Source: Rhodobacter sp. SGA-6-6
GTDB taxonomy: Bacteria; Pseudomonadota; Alphaproteobacteria; Rhodobacterales; Rhodobacteraceae
Assembly: GCF_011043545.1 (NCBI RefSeq)
Contig: NZ_JAAKGP010000001.1
Coordinates: forward strand, 248,001 to 312,000
Direction of reading: 5' to 3'
DNA length: 64,000 nucleotides
Position numbers and translations under genes: made by a program. The notes under the pieces are model-generated. The model did not search any database. It was given only the letters and a program-made list of their open reading frames with translations, and was not told where the DNA came from. How positions within the stretch are numbered: the stretch's first letter is position 1; each line of letters starts with the position of its first letter. Below, one piece after another: positions 43,530 through 52,096 of this stretch.

Positions 43530-43708
43530 ACGGGCTTTGTCATTGGACCCGGGCGCCGGGGCCGGGCATGATCAGCGGCATCGAAAGACCTTTCAACCCT
43601 CTGATCCTACGGTCCTTTTTCATCACGCTGGCGGCGATTGCCGCCGACCAGGTTCCTCCCGGTGCCTCCGCCCCGGTCCGGCAAGTCCCCCGCCGGACCG
43701 GGGTTTTT
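43530..43708 (+). ncRNA. Candidate small RNA ending in a strong terminator
   Basis: The 150 bp after the trcR terminator has no recognisable gene yet ends in a second excellent terminator: CCCCGGTCCGGC (43671-43682), 9-nt loop, GCCGGACCGGGG (43692-43703), TTTTT. An internal stem GGCGGC-GATT-GCCGCC and a pyrimidine motif TCCTCCC lie in between. The latter could pair with Shine-Dalgarno sequences. No promoter is clear. Confidence 0.4.
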
Positions 43709-43751
43709 CCTTTCGTGGCACCGCTTGCAAAATCCGATAGCATCGCTAGAT

Positions 43752-43772
43752 TGCTTGCATGAACAGCAAGCA
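43752..43772. promoter_or_regulatory. Palindrome overlapping the hicA start
   Basis: TGCTTGC-ATGAACA-GCAAGCA: 7-bp perfect arms around the hicA start codon. HicB proteins bind such sites near the promoter and repress the operon. Confidence 0.5.
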
Positions 43773-44013
43773 TCGCCGCACACTGGAGACCGTCTTCACC
43801 GATCCGGTCTCGGGCACGATCAACTGGTCGGATGTGGAGGCGCTGCTGATCTGGGCCGGGGCGACGCTGGTCTAAGGGCGCGGCTCGCGCGTCCGCTTCG
43901 TCTGCGGGCAGGAGGTGGAGACCTTCCACCGCCCGCATCCGGCGAAGGAGGCGAAACGCTATCAGGTCCGCGCGGCGCGGGACTTTCTGGAACGCATCGG
44001 GGTAAGGCCATGA
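43759..44013 (+). pseudogene. HicA-type toxin interrupted by a nonsense codon
   Basis: The frame reads as a typical HicA mRNA interferase of about 84 residues, broken by TAA (43873-43875) at codon 39 within ATLV-stop-GRGSRVRF. Both sides continue in the same frame, so the change is a single substitution (probably GAA to TAA, the usual GluGlyArg). The conserved catalytic His, in ETFHRPHPAKEAKRY, lies beyond the stop, so the 38-residue product should be inactive. The final TGA overlaps the hicB ATG. Confidence 0.78.
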
Positions 44014-44342
44014 ATTCCATGAGCTACAAGGGCTATTCGGCCCGCATCGACTATGACGACGAGGACGGCCTCTTCGTCGGCCGGATCGCCGGCATCCGCG
44101 ACGGGGTAGGCTTCCACGCCGACACGGTGGAGGGGCTGCGCGAAGCCTTTCACGAAGCCGTCGAGGATTATCTGGAGACCTGCGTCAGGGTGGGGAAGGA
44201 GCCGCAGCGGTCCTTCTCGGGCCAGATGATGTTCCGGGTGGACCCGGAGGTGCACCGCAAGGCGGCGCTGGCGGCGGAACTGGCGGGGAAAAGCCTGAAC
44301 GCCTGGGCGGAAGAGGTGCTGGAGAAGGCGGCGGAGCAGTAA
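44010..44342 (+). CDS. HicB-type antitoxin
   Basis: 110 aa. N-terminal partial RNase H-like domain (YKGYSARIDYDDEDGLFVGRIAGI), C-terminal ribbon-helix-helix (FRVDPEVHRKAALAAELAGKSLNAWAEEVLEK) that binds the operator. Intact. It overlaps the hicA stop as ATGA, as is standard. Without a working hicA it may survive as a repressor or as an immunity factor against related toxins. A good ATG sits at 44010; another at 44019. Confidence 0.88.
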   Translation: MNSMSYKGYSARIDYDDEDGLFVGRIAGIRDGVGFHADTVEGLREAFHEAVEDYLETCVRVGKEPQRSFSGQMMFRVDPEVHRKAALAAELAGKSLNAWAEEVLEKAAEQ

Positions 44343-44364
44343 CTACTATTTTTTCTTAAATATC

Positions 44365-44393
44365 TTTACTCGAATCAGAGGGCGCTTTATATG
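44365..44393 (+). promoter_or_regulatory. Putative promoter of the RHH-RAMA gene
   Basis: TTTACT (44365-44370) and TTATAT or TATATG about 16-17 nt later, in an AT-rich stretch (44343-44393) that contrasts with the GC-rich surroundings. Sigma-70-like. Confidence 0.4.
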
Positions 44394-44432
44394 GAGGATA
44401 CGGATAGCATCTCCACCACAAGGAGTTACCCA

Positions 44433-44873
44433 ATGAAAACCATCGAGATTGATTTCGATGTCCACCGCCTCATTGAGCTTGAACGACAAGGCTTCGACGA
44501 ACCCGAGAATTCCGCTCTGCGCAGATTGCTGAAGCTTCCCACCTCCAACGCTCCGTCTACCCCGACCAAGGCGGCAGCCGGCTCAGAGGGTCCGGAAGAA
44601 ACGACGGATGCGGGCATGGCTTGGTCGTGGAAGGGAGTAGTGCTTCCGCATGGCACTCAACTCCGCATGGAATATCGAGGGCAAATGGTGCGGGGGCAAG
44701 TTCAGAACGGAAAATGGGTGGTGGCGGGTAAGCCCTACACCAGCCCTTCGGACGCTGCTGGATCATCTGTAAAAACTAAGCGTGGCGACAGGCCAAGCTT
44801 GAATGGCTGGGTCTATTGGGAGGTCAAGCGACCCACCGATACTTCTTGGCGCAAGCTCAATAGTCTTAAATGA
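44433..44873 (+). CDS. Two-domain RHH plus RAMA-like protein
   Basis: 146 aa. N-terminal ribbon-helix-helix-like motif KTIEIDFDVHRLIELERQGFDEPENSALRRLLKL (residues 2-35), a Ser/Thr/Pro linker, then a C-terminal RAMA-like domain (about 63-146) with SWKGVVLPHGTQLRMEYRGQ, GQVQNGKWVVAGKPYTSPSDAAGS and NGWVYWEVKRP. RAMA domains are associated with restriction-modification and DNA-processing proteins. GC content and codon use are clearly lower than in neighbours, pointing to recent acquisition. ATG 44433 follows AAGGAG; a start at 44391 adds 14 residues. Confidence 0.72.
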   Translation: MKTIEIDFDVHRLIELERQGFDEPENSALRRLLKLPTSNAPSTPTKAAAGSEGPEETTDAGMAWSWKGVVLPHGTQLRMEYRGQMVRGQVQNGKWVVAGKPYTSPSDAAGSSVKTKRGDRPSLNGWVYWEVKRPTDTSWRKLNSLK

Positions 44874-44906
44874 GGGCCAACGGACGGCGGCTGGACTCTT
44901 GAGACT

Positions 44907-46334
44907 TCAGCCGCCGTGCTTCACCATCACATGCCTTACCACCGTATAGTCCTCCAGCGCATAGGAACTCATGTCCTTGCCGTAGCCGCTTTGCTTCAGG
45001 CCGCCGTGGGGCATCTCGTTCACCAGCATGAAATGGGTGTTGATCCAGGTGCAGCCGTAGCGCAGCCGCGCCGCGGTGGCCATGGCGCGGCCGACGTCGC
45101 GGGTCCAGACCGAGGAGGCGAGGCCGTAGTCGCTGTCGTTGGCCCAGGCGACGGCCTGGTCCACCTCGGAGAAGGGCGTGACCGAGACGACGGGGCCGAA
45201 GACCTCGCGGCGGACGATCTCGTCCTCCTGCCTTGCGCCGGCCACCACGGTGGGGCGGTAGTAGAAGCCCTGCTCCATCGCCTCGCCGCCGGTGGTGACC
45301 TGGACATGCGGCAGTTCGCGGGCGCGGTTGACGAAGCTGGCCACCCGGTCGCGCTGGCGTTGGCTGATCAGCGGGCCGATCTCGTTCGTGCTGTCGTCCT
45401 CGGCCGCAAGGGTGATCGAGGCGGCGGCGGCGGTCAGGTCGGCCACCAAGTTGTCGTAGATCTTGCGGCCGGCGTAGACCCGGCAGGCGGCGGTGCAGTC
45501 CTGCCCGGCGTTGTAGAAAGAAAATGCCCGCAGCCCCTCGACCACCGCTTCAAGGTCGGCGTCATCGAAGACCACCACCGGGGCCTTGCCGCCGAGTTCC
45601 AGATGGGTGCGCTTCACCGTCTTCGCCGCGGCGTCCAGCATCTTGCGGCCCGTCGCCACGTCGCCGGTCAGCGAGATCATGTCCACCTGCGGATGATGGA
45701 TCAGGTGATTTCCCACCGTCTGCCCGCGCCCGGCGACGACGCTGACCACGCCCTCGGGCAGTTCCTCGGCCAGGATTCTCGCCAGCTTCAAGGCGGTCAG
45801 CGGCGTCTGTTCCGAAGGCTTGAACACCACGGTATTGCCGCCGCCGAGGGCCGGGCACAGCTTCCAGGCCATCATCATCAGCGGGTAGTTCCAGGGCGCG
45901 ATGGAGGCGACCACCCCGACCGGATCGCGGCGGATCATGCTGGTGTGGCCGGGCAGGTATTCGCCGGCCAGCGCGCCGGTCATGCAGCGGACGGCGCCGG
46001 CGAAGTAGCGGAAGCAGTCGACGGTGGCCGGGAGTTCATCCCCCTTCGCGGCGTTGATCGGCTTGCCGCAGTTCAGCGCCTCCAGCGCGGCGAAATCCTC
46101 CGCCTCGGCCTCGATCCGGTCGGCGATGCGCAGAAGCGCGGCCGAGCGTTCGCCGGGCGTGGTGCGGGACCAGCTGTCGAAAGCCTTGCGGGCGGCGGCG
46201 ACGGCGCGGTCCACCTGCGCAGTGGAGGCCTCGGGAATGTCCACGATCAGCGCGCCGGTGCGGGGGTTCAGGATCGGCTCCGGCGTCTCCTGTCCGGGCT
46301 CGAAGGCAGAGCCGATGAGAAGCTGGCTGTCCAT
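44907..46334 (-). CDS. patD: Gamma-aminobutyraldehyde dehydrogenase
   Basis: 475 aa aldehyde dehydrogenase. Catalytic Cys in [11 protein letters not shown], general base Glu in [10 protein letters not shown], and the [33 protein letters not shown] region. Located at the end of the ABC operon, exactly as E. coli patD (ydcW) follows ydcSTUV. It oxidises 4-aminobutanal, from putrescine, to GABA. Family-level identification is certain; substrate is inferred from context. Confidence 0.85.
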   Translation of the reverse strand: MDSQLLIGSAFEPGQETPEPILNPRTGALIVDIPEASTAQVDRAVAAARKAFDSWSRTTPGERSAALLRIADRIEAEAEDFAALEALNCGKPINAAKGDELPATVDCFRYFAGAVRCMTGALAGEYLPGHTSMIRRDPVGVVASIAPWNYPLMMMAWKLCPALGGGNTVVFKPSEQTPLTALKLARILAEELPEGVVSVVAGRGQTVGNHLIHHPQVDMISLTGDVATGRKMLDAAAKTVKRTHLELGGKAPVVVFDDADLEAVVEGLRAFSFYNAGQDCTAACRVYAGRKIYDNLVADLTAAAASITLAAEDDSTNEIGPLISQRQRDRVASFVNRARELPHVQVTTGGEAMEQGFYYRPTVVAGARQEDEIVRREVFGPVVSVTPFSEVDQAVAWANDSDYGLASSVWTRDVGRAMATAARLRYGCTWINTHFMLVNEMPHGGLKQSGYGKDMSSYALEDYTVVRHVMVKHGG

Positions 46335-46345
46335 GTCTCACTCCC

Positions 46346-47158
46346 TCATTTGCCCGCGCCGGCGGTGTCGGAGCCGCCGCGGGTCAGGTAATAGGCTGCA
46401 AGGATCGGCAGGAAGGTGGCCGCGAAGACGACGATGGCGACCACGTTGGTGACCGGCCGCTGCCGGGGCCGGATCAGTTCGTTATACATCCAGATCGGCA
46501 GGGTGGATTGCTGACCGGCGGTGAAGGTGGTGACGATCACCTCGTCGAAGGACAGGGCGAAGGCCAGCATCCCGCCCGCCAGCAGGGCGGAGCCGAGGTT
46601 GGGCAAGAGGATATGGCGGAAGGTCTGGAAGGCATTGGCGCCGAGGTCGGCGCTGGCCTCCATGATGCCGCCGGACAGCCGGCGCAGGCGGGCCACCGCG
46701 TTGTTGTAGACGATGACGATGCAGAAGGTGGCGTGGCCCAGGACGATGGTCCAGGTGCTGAAGGGGATGTCCATGACGCCGAAGGCGCTGCGCAGCGACA
46801 TGCCGGTGATCACTCCGGGCAGGGCGATCGGCAGGATGACCAGCAGGCTGAGCTGGTCGCGGCCGAAGAAGCGGGCACGGGCCATGGCCCCGGCGATCAG
46901 GGTGCCGAGGATCATCGCCAGCACGGTGGAGATGGCGGCAACCCGCAGCGACAGCCAGAGCGGCGGCCAGATGTCCTCGCGCCCCCAGGCGACGCCGAAC
47001 CATTGCGTGGTCAGGCCGGGGGGCGGGAACTGGTAGGTGCGTTCCTCGGTGGTGAAGGCATAGAGAAAGATCAGCAGGATCGGCAGGTGCAGGAACAAGA
47101 GCCCGCCGAGCGCGGCGATCTTCAGGCCGAGGGGGGCGCGGGGGGCATCAGAGCGCAT
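46346..47158 (-). CDS. Polyamine-type ABC transporter permease (YdcV/PotI-like)
   Basis: 270 aa with about six membrane helices. Contains the EAA loop ASADLGANAFQTFRHILLPNLG. Starts with MRSDAPRAPLGLKIAA and ends before patD. Overlaps the partner permease by 11 nt. Confidence 0.87.
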   Translation of the reverse strand: MRSDAPRAPLGLKIAALGGLLFLHLPILLIFLYAFTTEERTYQFPPPGLTTQWFGVAWGREDIWPPLWLSLRVAAISTVLAMILGTLIAGAMARARFFGRDQLSLLVILPIALPGVITGMSLRSAFGVMDIPFSTWTIVLGHATFCIVIVYNNAVARLRRLSGGIMEASADLGANAFQTFRHILLPNLGSALLAGGMLAFALSFDEVIVTTFTAGQQSTLPIWMYNELIRPRQRPVTNVVAIVVFAATFLPILAAYYLTRGGSDTAGAGK

Positions 47159-48083
47159 CGAAGGCCCCCGCCCGCTTGGCGGCCGTCAGATAGGCCAGCA
47201 TGATCAGGATCGGCACCACAGCGAAGGCCGCCGCCAGCGGGATGTTCCCGGCGGTGCCCTGCAACTGGTAGACCGCCATGCCGATGAAATTGGCCGAATT
47301 CCCCACGATCTGCGGGATGATGTAGTCGCCCAGCGTCAGCGAGAATGTGAAGATCGACCCGGCGATCACCCCGGGCATCGCCAGCGGCAGCACCACGCTG
47401 CGGAAGGTCTGGGCGCGGGTGGCGCCAAGGTCGGCGCTGGCCTCCAGCATCGAGACCGGCACCCGCTCCAGCGCCGCCTGCATCGGCAGGATCATGTAGG
47501 GCAGCCAGACATAGACGAAGACCGCGAAGGTGCCGACGGGCGAGGTGGAGAGCGAGGAGCTTTCCAGCCCGGGCACGGAGAGGATGCCGTCGATGATCCA
47601 ACTCGTATGCGTCCGCTCGGCGGCCCAGGTCAGGATGCCCTCCTTCGCCAGGATCAGCTTCCAGGCATAGACCTTGACCAGGTAGCTGGACCACAGCGGC
47701 AGCATGACGCCCAGGTAGAAGGCGGCCTTCCAGGGGCCTTTCGCATAGCGGGCGGCGAAATAGGCGATGGGGAAGGCCAGCGCGGCGGAGGCCAGGGTGA
47801 CGGCGGCGGCCATCAGCACGGTGCGGGTGATGATGTCCAGGTTCTGCGCCCGGAACAGCTCGGCATAGGTCTTGAGGGTGAATTCCTCCTTCACCACGCC
47901 GGAGAATTCGTCGATCGAGTAGAAGCTTTGCAGCAGCAGCGCCGCCAGCGAGCCGAGGTAGACCACCCCCAGCCACAGGAGCGGCGGGCTGACCAGCAGC
48001 AGCAGGAGCACCCAGGGCCGCCGCCAGAACAGCGCCGTCAGCCGGTCGCCCGGGCCGCGGGCGGGAAGGATCGCGCCGCTCAT
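47148..48083 (-). CDS. Polyamine-type ABC transporter permease (YdcU/PotH-like)
   Basis: 311 aa. Six or so membrane helices; EAA loop EASADLGATRAQTFRSVVLPLAMPG. Together with the gene just downstream it forms the transmembrane pair of the importer. The segment before it (48084-48261) holds inverted repeats rather than a gene, so a longer open frame upstream is spurious. Confidence 0.87.
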   Translation of the reverse strand: MSGAILPARGPGDRLTALFWRRPWVLLLLLVSPPLLWLGVVYLGSLAALLLQSFYSIDEFSGVVKEEFTLKTYAELFRAQNLDIITRTVLMAAAVTLASAALAFPIAYFAARYAKGPWKAAFYLGVMLPLWSSYLVKVYAWKLILAKEGILTWAAERTHTSWIIDGILSVPGLESSSLSTSPVGTFAVFVYVWLPYMILPMQAALERVPVSMLEASADLGATRAQTFRSVVLPLAMPGVIAGSIFTFSLTLGDYIIPQIVGNSANFIGMAVYQLQGTAGNIPLAAAFAVVPILIMLAYLTAAKRAGAFDAL

Positions 48084-48108
48084 GCCGCAAGTCCTTGGCT
48101 GGCCGGGC

Positions 48109-48230
48109 CGGGGGCCAGCCCCCGGACCCCCGGAGTATTTCCGTCAAGAGGAAGCCGCAAAGGTCCAGTGAACTTCCTCTTGATCCAAATACTCCGGGGG
48201 GAGCCGGAGGCGGGGGGCAGCGCCCCCCTC
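48109..48230. repeat. Inverted pair of AAATACTCCGGGGG-type repeats
   Basis: CCCCCGGAGTATTT (48127-48140) and TCAAGAGGAAG (48144-48154) face their complements CTTCCTCTTGA (48173-48183) and AAATACTCCGGGGG (48187-48200). The left arm extends through CGGGGGCCAGCCCCCGGACC (48109-48128). The motif AAATA(CT/TC)CCGGGGGT(C/G)CGGGGGC recurs at 57842-57873 with few mismatches. Lies within the ABC operon between ydcT- and ydcU-like genes. Confidence 0.75.
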
Positions 48231-48261
48231 TGCGGGTGCGGCAAGGCGGCAAGGGCGGCCA

Positions 48262-49248
48262 TCACGCGCCCTCCATCAGGTGCAGCGCGCTCGGGTCGAA
48301 GGCGATGCTGCGGGTCTCCCCCTCCGCCGGCAGCGGCTGGCCGGCGGGGACCAGGGCGGCGACTTCGGTCTCGGCCACGCGGATCACCACCCGGGTGGCG
48401 GCGCCGAGGTAGCGCAGCGCGGTCACCGGGCCGGAGACCGGGCCGGTGACCGCGAGCCGCACTGTCTCGGGGCGGAGCGAGGACCAGCGGGCGGGGCCGC
48501 CGAGGGCCTGGGTCAGCGCCGGCGGCAGCACGTTGGACGATCCGACGAAATCGGCGACGAAGCGGCTGGCCGGACGGTCGTAGATCTCCTGCGGGGTGCC
48601 GATCTGGGCGATCTTCCCCTCGTTGAACACCGCAAGGCTGTCGGCCATCGACAAAGCCTCGTGCTGGTCGTGGGTGACAAAGACGAAGGTCAGCCCCAGC
48701 TTCACCTGCAGCGCCTTCAACTCGTCCTGCATCGCCTCGCGCAGCTTCAGGTCCAGCGCGCCGAGCGGCTCGTCCAACAGCAGCACTCGCGGCTCGTTCA
48801 CCAGCGCCCGGGCCAGCGCGACCCGCTGGCGCTGGCCGCCGGACAGCTGCGCCGGCTTGCGGTCGCCGTAGCCTTCCAGATGGACAAGCGCCAGCATCTC
48901 CTCGGCCTTCGCATAGCGCGGCGCCCGGGCCATGCCCTTGACCATCAGCCCGTAGGCCACGTTGTCGCGGACGTTCAGGTGCGGGAACAGCGCATAATCC
49001 TGGAAGACGGTGTTGACCGCCCGCAGATGCGGCGGCGTGGTCGAGACATCCTCGCCGAAGATGCGGATCGCGCCCCCCGTCGGCTGTTCGAAGCCCGAGA
49101 TCAGCCGCAGGCAGGTGGTCTTGCCCGAGCCGGAGGGGCCGAGCATGGCGAAGAACGACCCCTCGGCGATGGTCAGGTCCACGCCGTCGACCGCCTTCAC
49201 GGCGCCGAAGTGACGGGATACGTTGAGGAATTCGACGGCTGCGGTCAT
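48262..49248 (-). CDS. Polyamine-type ABC transporter ATPase (YdcT/PotG-like)
   Basis: 328 aa. Walker [10 protein letters not shown] near residue 38, ABC signature [15 protein letters not shown], Walker [13 protein letters not shown], then a C-terminal TOBE-type regulatory region (about 245-328). Start [15 protein letters not shown] at 49248 is favoured over a start further upstream (49275). Confidence 0.93.
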   Translation of the reverse strand: MTAAVEFLNVSRHFGAVKAVDGVDLTIAEGSFFAMLGPSGSGKTTCLRLISGFEQPTGGAIRIFGEDVSTTPPHLRAVNTVFQDYALFPHLNVRDNVAYGLMVKGMARAPRYAKAEEMLALVHLEGYGDRKPAQLSGGQRQRVALARALVNEPRVLLLDEPLGALDLKLREAMQDELKALQVKLGLTFVFVTHDQHEALSMADSLAVFNEGKIAQIGTPQEIYDRPASRFVADFVGSSNVLPPALTQALGGPARWSSLRPETVRLAVTGPVSGPVTALRYLGAATRVVIRVAETEVAALVPAGQPLPAEGETRSIAFDPSALHLMEGA

Positions 49249-49262
49249 GGGACAGGCATTCC

Positions 49263-49328
49263 GTAGGGTGCGCATCCCTGCGCACCGCCGGTTGCGGAAA
49301 GCGGGTGCGCCGGGCGGCGCACCCTGCG
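49263..49328. repeat. Two palindromic hairpins between ydcS- and ydcT-like genes
   Basis: GGTGCGCA-TCCC-TGCGCACC (49267-49286) and GGGTGCGCC-GGGC-GGCGCACCC (49303-49324), both perfect. Flanked by GTAGGG and CTGCGGGG, giving a REP-like unit. Placement just after the binding-protein gene recalls malE-malF REP stabilisation. Confidence 0.7.
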
Positions 49329-49336
49329 GGGCGAAG

Positions 49337-50494
49337 TCAGCGGCCGCCGATCACGCCGATATAGTCCGAGACCCAGCGGTAATAGGGCACGCAGGCGCCC
49401 TCGCCCAGCGAGCAGTTGGCGACCGGGGTGGTCCAGAACCGGATCTTGTCGAAGTCGTCCATGCCGTTGGCGTGGCAGCTTTCCGCCGTCGACATGCCCG
49501 ACCCGTCGGTGCAGGCCGCGGGGACCGAGGGGTTGGCGCCGAACCAGACCGCGAGGTCGGATTGCAGGTTCGACGACAGCGTGTGCTCCATCCACATGTA
49601 GGCGCAGTTCGGGTTCTGCGAGTCGACATGCATCATTGTGGTGTCGGCCCAGCCGGTCGCGCCCTCCTCGGGGATCACGCTGGCGACGGGCTGGCCGTCG
49701 GCCTTCAGCAGGTTGACCTGGAACGGCCAGGAGCCGGAGGCGACCATGCCCTCGTTCTTGAAGTCGTCGATCTGGATGAAGGCGTCGTGCCAGTAGCGGC
49801 TGACCAGCCCGCGCTGGCCGCGCAGCAGGTCCAGCGCGGCCTTGTATTGGTCCTCGGTCAGTTCGTAGGGGTTCTTGATCCCCAGTTCCGGCTTGTGCGC
49901 CATCAGGTATTGCGCGGCGTCGGCGATGTGGATCGGCCCGTCATAGGCCTGCACCCGGCCCTTGTTCGACTGGCCGTCGGGCAGGGTCTGCTCCTCGAAC
50001 ACCACCGACCAGGAAGTGGGCGCCTCCTTGAACACCTCGGTGTTGTAGAGGAGGACGTTCGGCCCCCACATGTAGGGCACGCCGTAATGCACCCCGTCCA
50101 CCGTGTGCCAGGAGGCATCCTTCAGCCGGTCGTCCAGGTTCTTCCAGGACGGCACCAGGTCGATGTTCACCGGCTGGACCTTGCCGCCCGCCACCAGCCG
50201 CAGCGAGGCGTCGCCGCTGGCCGTCACCAGGTCGAAGCCGCCCTCGTTCATCAGCGCCACCATCTCGTCCGAGGTGGCGGCGACCTTGACGCTGACCTTG
50301 CAGCCGGTCTTCTCCTCGAATTTCGTCACCCAGTCAAAGGCCGGGTCGGTCTCGCCGCGCTCGACATAGCCGGCCCAGGCGACGATGTTCAGCGCGCCCT
50401 CGCCGGCGCCGATCTCGGTCATCTGGGCGAAAGCGGGCGAAAGGCCGGTCAGGACGCCAAGCGCCGTGGTGGCCATGAGCTTCATGGTTTTCAT
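49337..50494 (-). CDS. Polyamine-type ABC transporter substrate-binding protein (YdcS/PotF-like)
   Basis: 385 aa. Signal peptide [23 protein letters not shown] then [17 protein letters not shown]-type start of the fold, with [39 protein letters not shown] and [13 protein letters not shown]. Matches PotD/PotF-family binders of spermidine or putrescine; YdcS also functions in poly-hydroxybutyrate synthesis in E. coli. First gene of the operon. ATG 50494 after GGGAG; the leader carries tandem hairpins. Confidence 0.85.
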   Translation of the reverse strand: MKTMKLMATTALGVLTGLSPAFAQMTEIGAGEGALNIVAWAGYVERGETDPAFDWVTKFEEKTGCKVSVKVAATSDEMVALMNEGGFDLVTASGDASLRLVAGGKVQPVNIDLVPSWKNLDDRLKDASWHTVDGVHYGVPYMWGPNVLLYNTEVFKEAPTSWSVVFEEQTLPDGQSNKGRVQAYDGPIHIADAAQYLMAHKPELGIKNPYELTEDQYKAALDLLRGQRGLVSRYWHDAFIQIDDFKNEGMVASGSWPFQVNLLKADGQPVASVIPEEGATGWADTTMMHVDSQNPNCAYMWMEHTLSSNLQSDLAVWFGANPSVPAACTDGSGMSTAESCHANGMDDFDKIRFWTTPVANCSLGEGACVPYYRWVSDYIGVIGGR

Positions 50495-50506
50495 CTCGAA
50501 CTCCCT

Positions 50507-50561
50507 GTTCTGTGGCCCGCGGCGGCGCGGGACGTTCTGTGGCCCGCGGCAGCTGCGGGAC
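50507..50561 (-). repeat. Tandem hairpin units in the ydcS leader
   Basis: Two direct repeats of 27 and 28 nt (50507-50533 and 50534-50561) sharing GTTCTGTGGCCCGCGGC. On the mRNA strand each unit folds as GTCCCGC ... GCGGGCC. They end a few bases before the ribosome site. Confidence 0.6.
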
Positions 50562-50717
50562 GCCGGATTTCCGGTCATGCGGGAAGGTTAGGAAAGGCGG
50601 CAGTTTTCGCAATAACAAAACGTGGATGCCTGCAATCGGTTTTCCCGATGAGAAATTCCGGTCTCCCCGGCGGCGCGGGATGTGCTAGGCTGCAAGCGAC
50701 ACTTGCGGGAGGGCGCC

Positions 50718-51188
50718 ATGAAAGCCTTGTTCGGTGCGGTGTTCATGGTGACCGTGGTGATGACGGGCGGGGCGGCGCTGGCCTGCAGCCAGCCCGCGGG
50801 GGCGGCCGGGATCGAGGCCGATCTGGCCGGCTGGATCAACGCCGAGCGGACGAAGAAGGGCCTGTCGAAGCTGGGCAACTCGGGCAGCCTGAAGAAGGCG
50901 GCGCTGGCCCATGCCTGCGACATGATCAAGCGCGGCTTCTTCTCGCACGAGGGGCCGGGCGGGCCGAACCTGCAGAAGCGGCTGCGCACGGCCGGCTATT
51001 CCTACAAGGCGGCGGTCGAGAACATCGCCAAAAGCTCGGCCGGGGGCGCCGAGCCGGCGAAACGGCTGTGGCGGAAATCCAGCGGGCACTGGAACAACGT
51101 GCTGAACCGCAAGATCGACGAGATGGGCGTCGCGGTTGCGACGGACGGGACCAGCGTCTTCTACGTCTTCGTCGGCGGCAGGAACTGA
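50718..51188 (+). CDS. CAP (SCP/PR1) superfamily secreted protein
   Basis: 156 aa. A signal peptide (about residues 1-22, ending GGAALA before Cys) precedes the CAP fold: INAERTKKGLSKL, ALAHACDMIKRGFFSHEGPGG and VENIAKSSAGGAEPAKRLWRKSSGHWNNVLNRKIDEMGVAV. The CAP cavity histidines (ALAHACDM, FFSHEG, SGHWNN) are present. Bacterial members are mostly of unknown role. Converges on the LysR gene with 3 bp in between. Confidence 0.88.
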   Translation: MKALFGAVFMVTVVMTGGAALACSQPAGAAGIEADLAGWINAERTKKGLSKLGNSGSLKKAALAHACDMIKRGFFSHEGPGGPNLQKRLRTAGYSYKAAVENIAKSSAGGAEPAKRLWRKSSGHWNNVLNRKIDEMGVAVATDGTSVFYVFVGGRN

Positions 51189-51191
51189 CCG

Positions 51192-52094
51192 CTAGCGGCT
51201 GGCAATGGCGGACTGGGCCGAGCGGATGAAGTTGTGCGCCGGGCGCGACAAGGGCGTGCCGCGGCGCCAGGCCAGCCCCACCTGCACCGAGGGCAGGTCG
51301 CCCGAAACGTCGCGGATCTCGATCCGGTCGCCTTCCAGCGACCAGGGCCGGTAGACCAGGCTGGGCAGAATGGCGAGGCCGGCGCCGGTGGCGACAAGGC
51401 TGCGCACCGCCTCGACGCTGCGGGTGCGGAAGGCGATCTCGGGCTTCACCGGCAGGGCGGCGGTCAGGCGGCGGGTCGATTCCTCGATCTCGTCCACCAT
51501 CAGCTGGATCAGCGGCTGGCCGGCCACATCCTCCAGCGCGATGGCCTCCTGCTGCGCCAGCGGATGGCCGAGCGGCAGCCAGAGCCGATAGGGCGAGACC
51601 AGCAGCGTCTCGACATGCAGCGCGGTGCGGTCGCGCACCGACGAGGTCAGCATCACCGCCACGTCCAGCTCGCCGCCGATCAGCAGGTGCTGCAGGTAGT
51701 CGCCGTTGTCCTCGATCACGTTCAGCTCCACCCGCGGATGGGCGCGGCGGAAGCGGGACAGGATGTCGGACAGCACATAGCCGGCAACCAGCGAGGTAAC
51801 GCCCAGCGACAGCCGGCCGCGGGCGGTTTCGGCCTCGTCGCGGAAGGCAGACCGGGCGGTGGCGACATCGGCGAGGATCTGGCGGGCGTGGCGCAGGAAG
51901 GCGCTGCCCTTGTGGGTGATCTCCAGCCCCCGTGCCTGCCGGTCGAACAGCGAGACGCCGAGGTCGTCCTCCAGCGCCCGGATCGCCTCGGTGACCGAGG
52001 ATTGCGAGATGGAAAGGGCGCGGGCGGCCCCGGTGACCGATCCCGCCTCGGCCGCGGCGATGAAGAACTGCAACTGGCGCAGGGTGAAGGCCAT
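51192..52094 (-). CDS. LysR-family transcriptional regulator
   Basis: 300 aa. N-terminal wHTH TLRQLQFFIAAAEAGSVTGAARALSISQSSVTEAIRALEDDLGVSLFDRQARG, then the periplasmic-binding-like effector domain ending SRPAHNFIRSAQSAIASR. The divergent target gene is not obvious; the HPP-CBS gene precedes it by 2 nt on the same strand. Regulates an unknown process. Confidence 0.93.
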   Translation of the reverse strand: MAFTLRQLQFFIAAAEAGSVTGAARALSISQSSVTEAIRALEDDLGVSLFDRQARGLEITHKGSAFLRHARQILADVATARSAFRDEAETARGRLSLGVTSLVAGYVLSDILSRFRRAHPRVELNVIEDNGDYLQHLLIGGELDVAVMLTSSVRDRTALHVETLLVSPYRLWLPLGHPLAQQEAIALEDVAGQPLIQLMVDEIEESTRRLTAALPVKPEIAFRTRSVEAVRSLVATGAGLAILPSLVYRPWSLEGDRIEIRDVSGDLPSVQVGLAWRRGTPLSRPAHNFIRSAQSAIASR

Positions 52095-52096
52095 GG

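Noticed and set aside
43567-43762. Open frame starting MISGIERPFNPLILRSFF in the gap after trcR
   Set aside because: No ribosome site and it runs through the strong terminator stem; the region fits a small RNA or simple spacer better.
43873-43875. Possibility that the hicA stop is a frameshift
   Set aside because: Reading continues in the same frame before and after the codon to a normal stop overlapping hicB, so it is a substitution.
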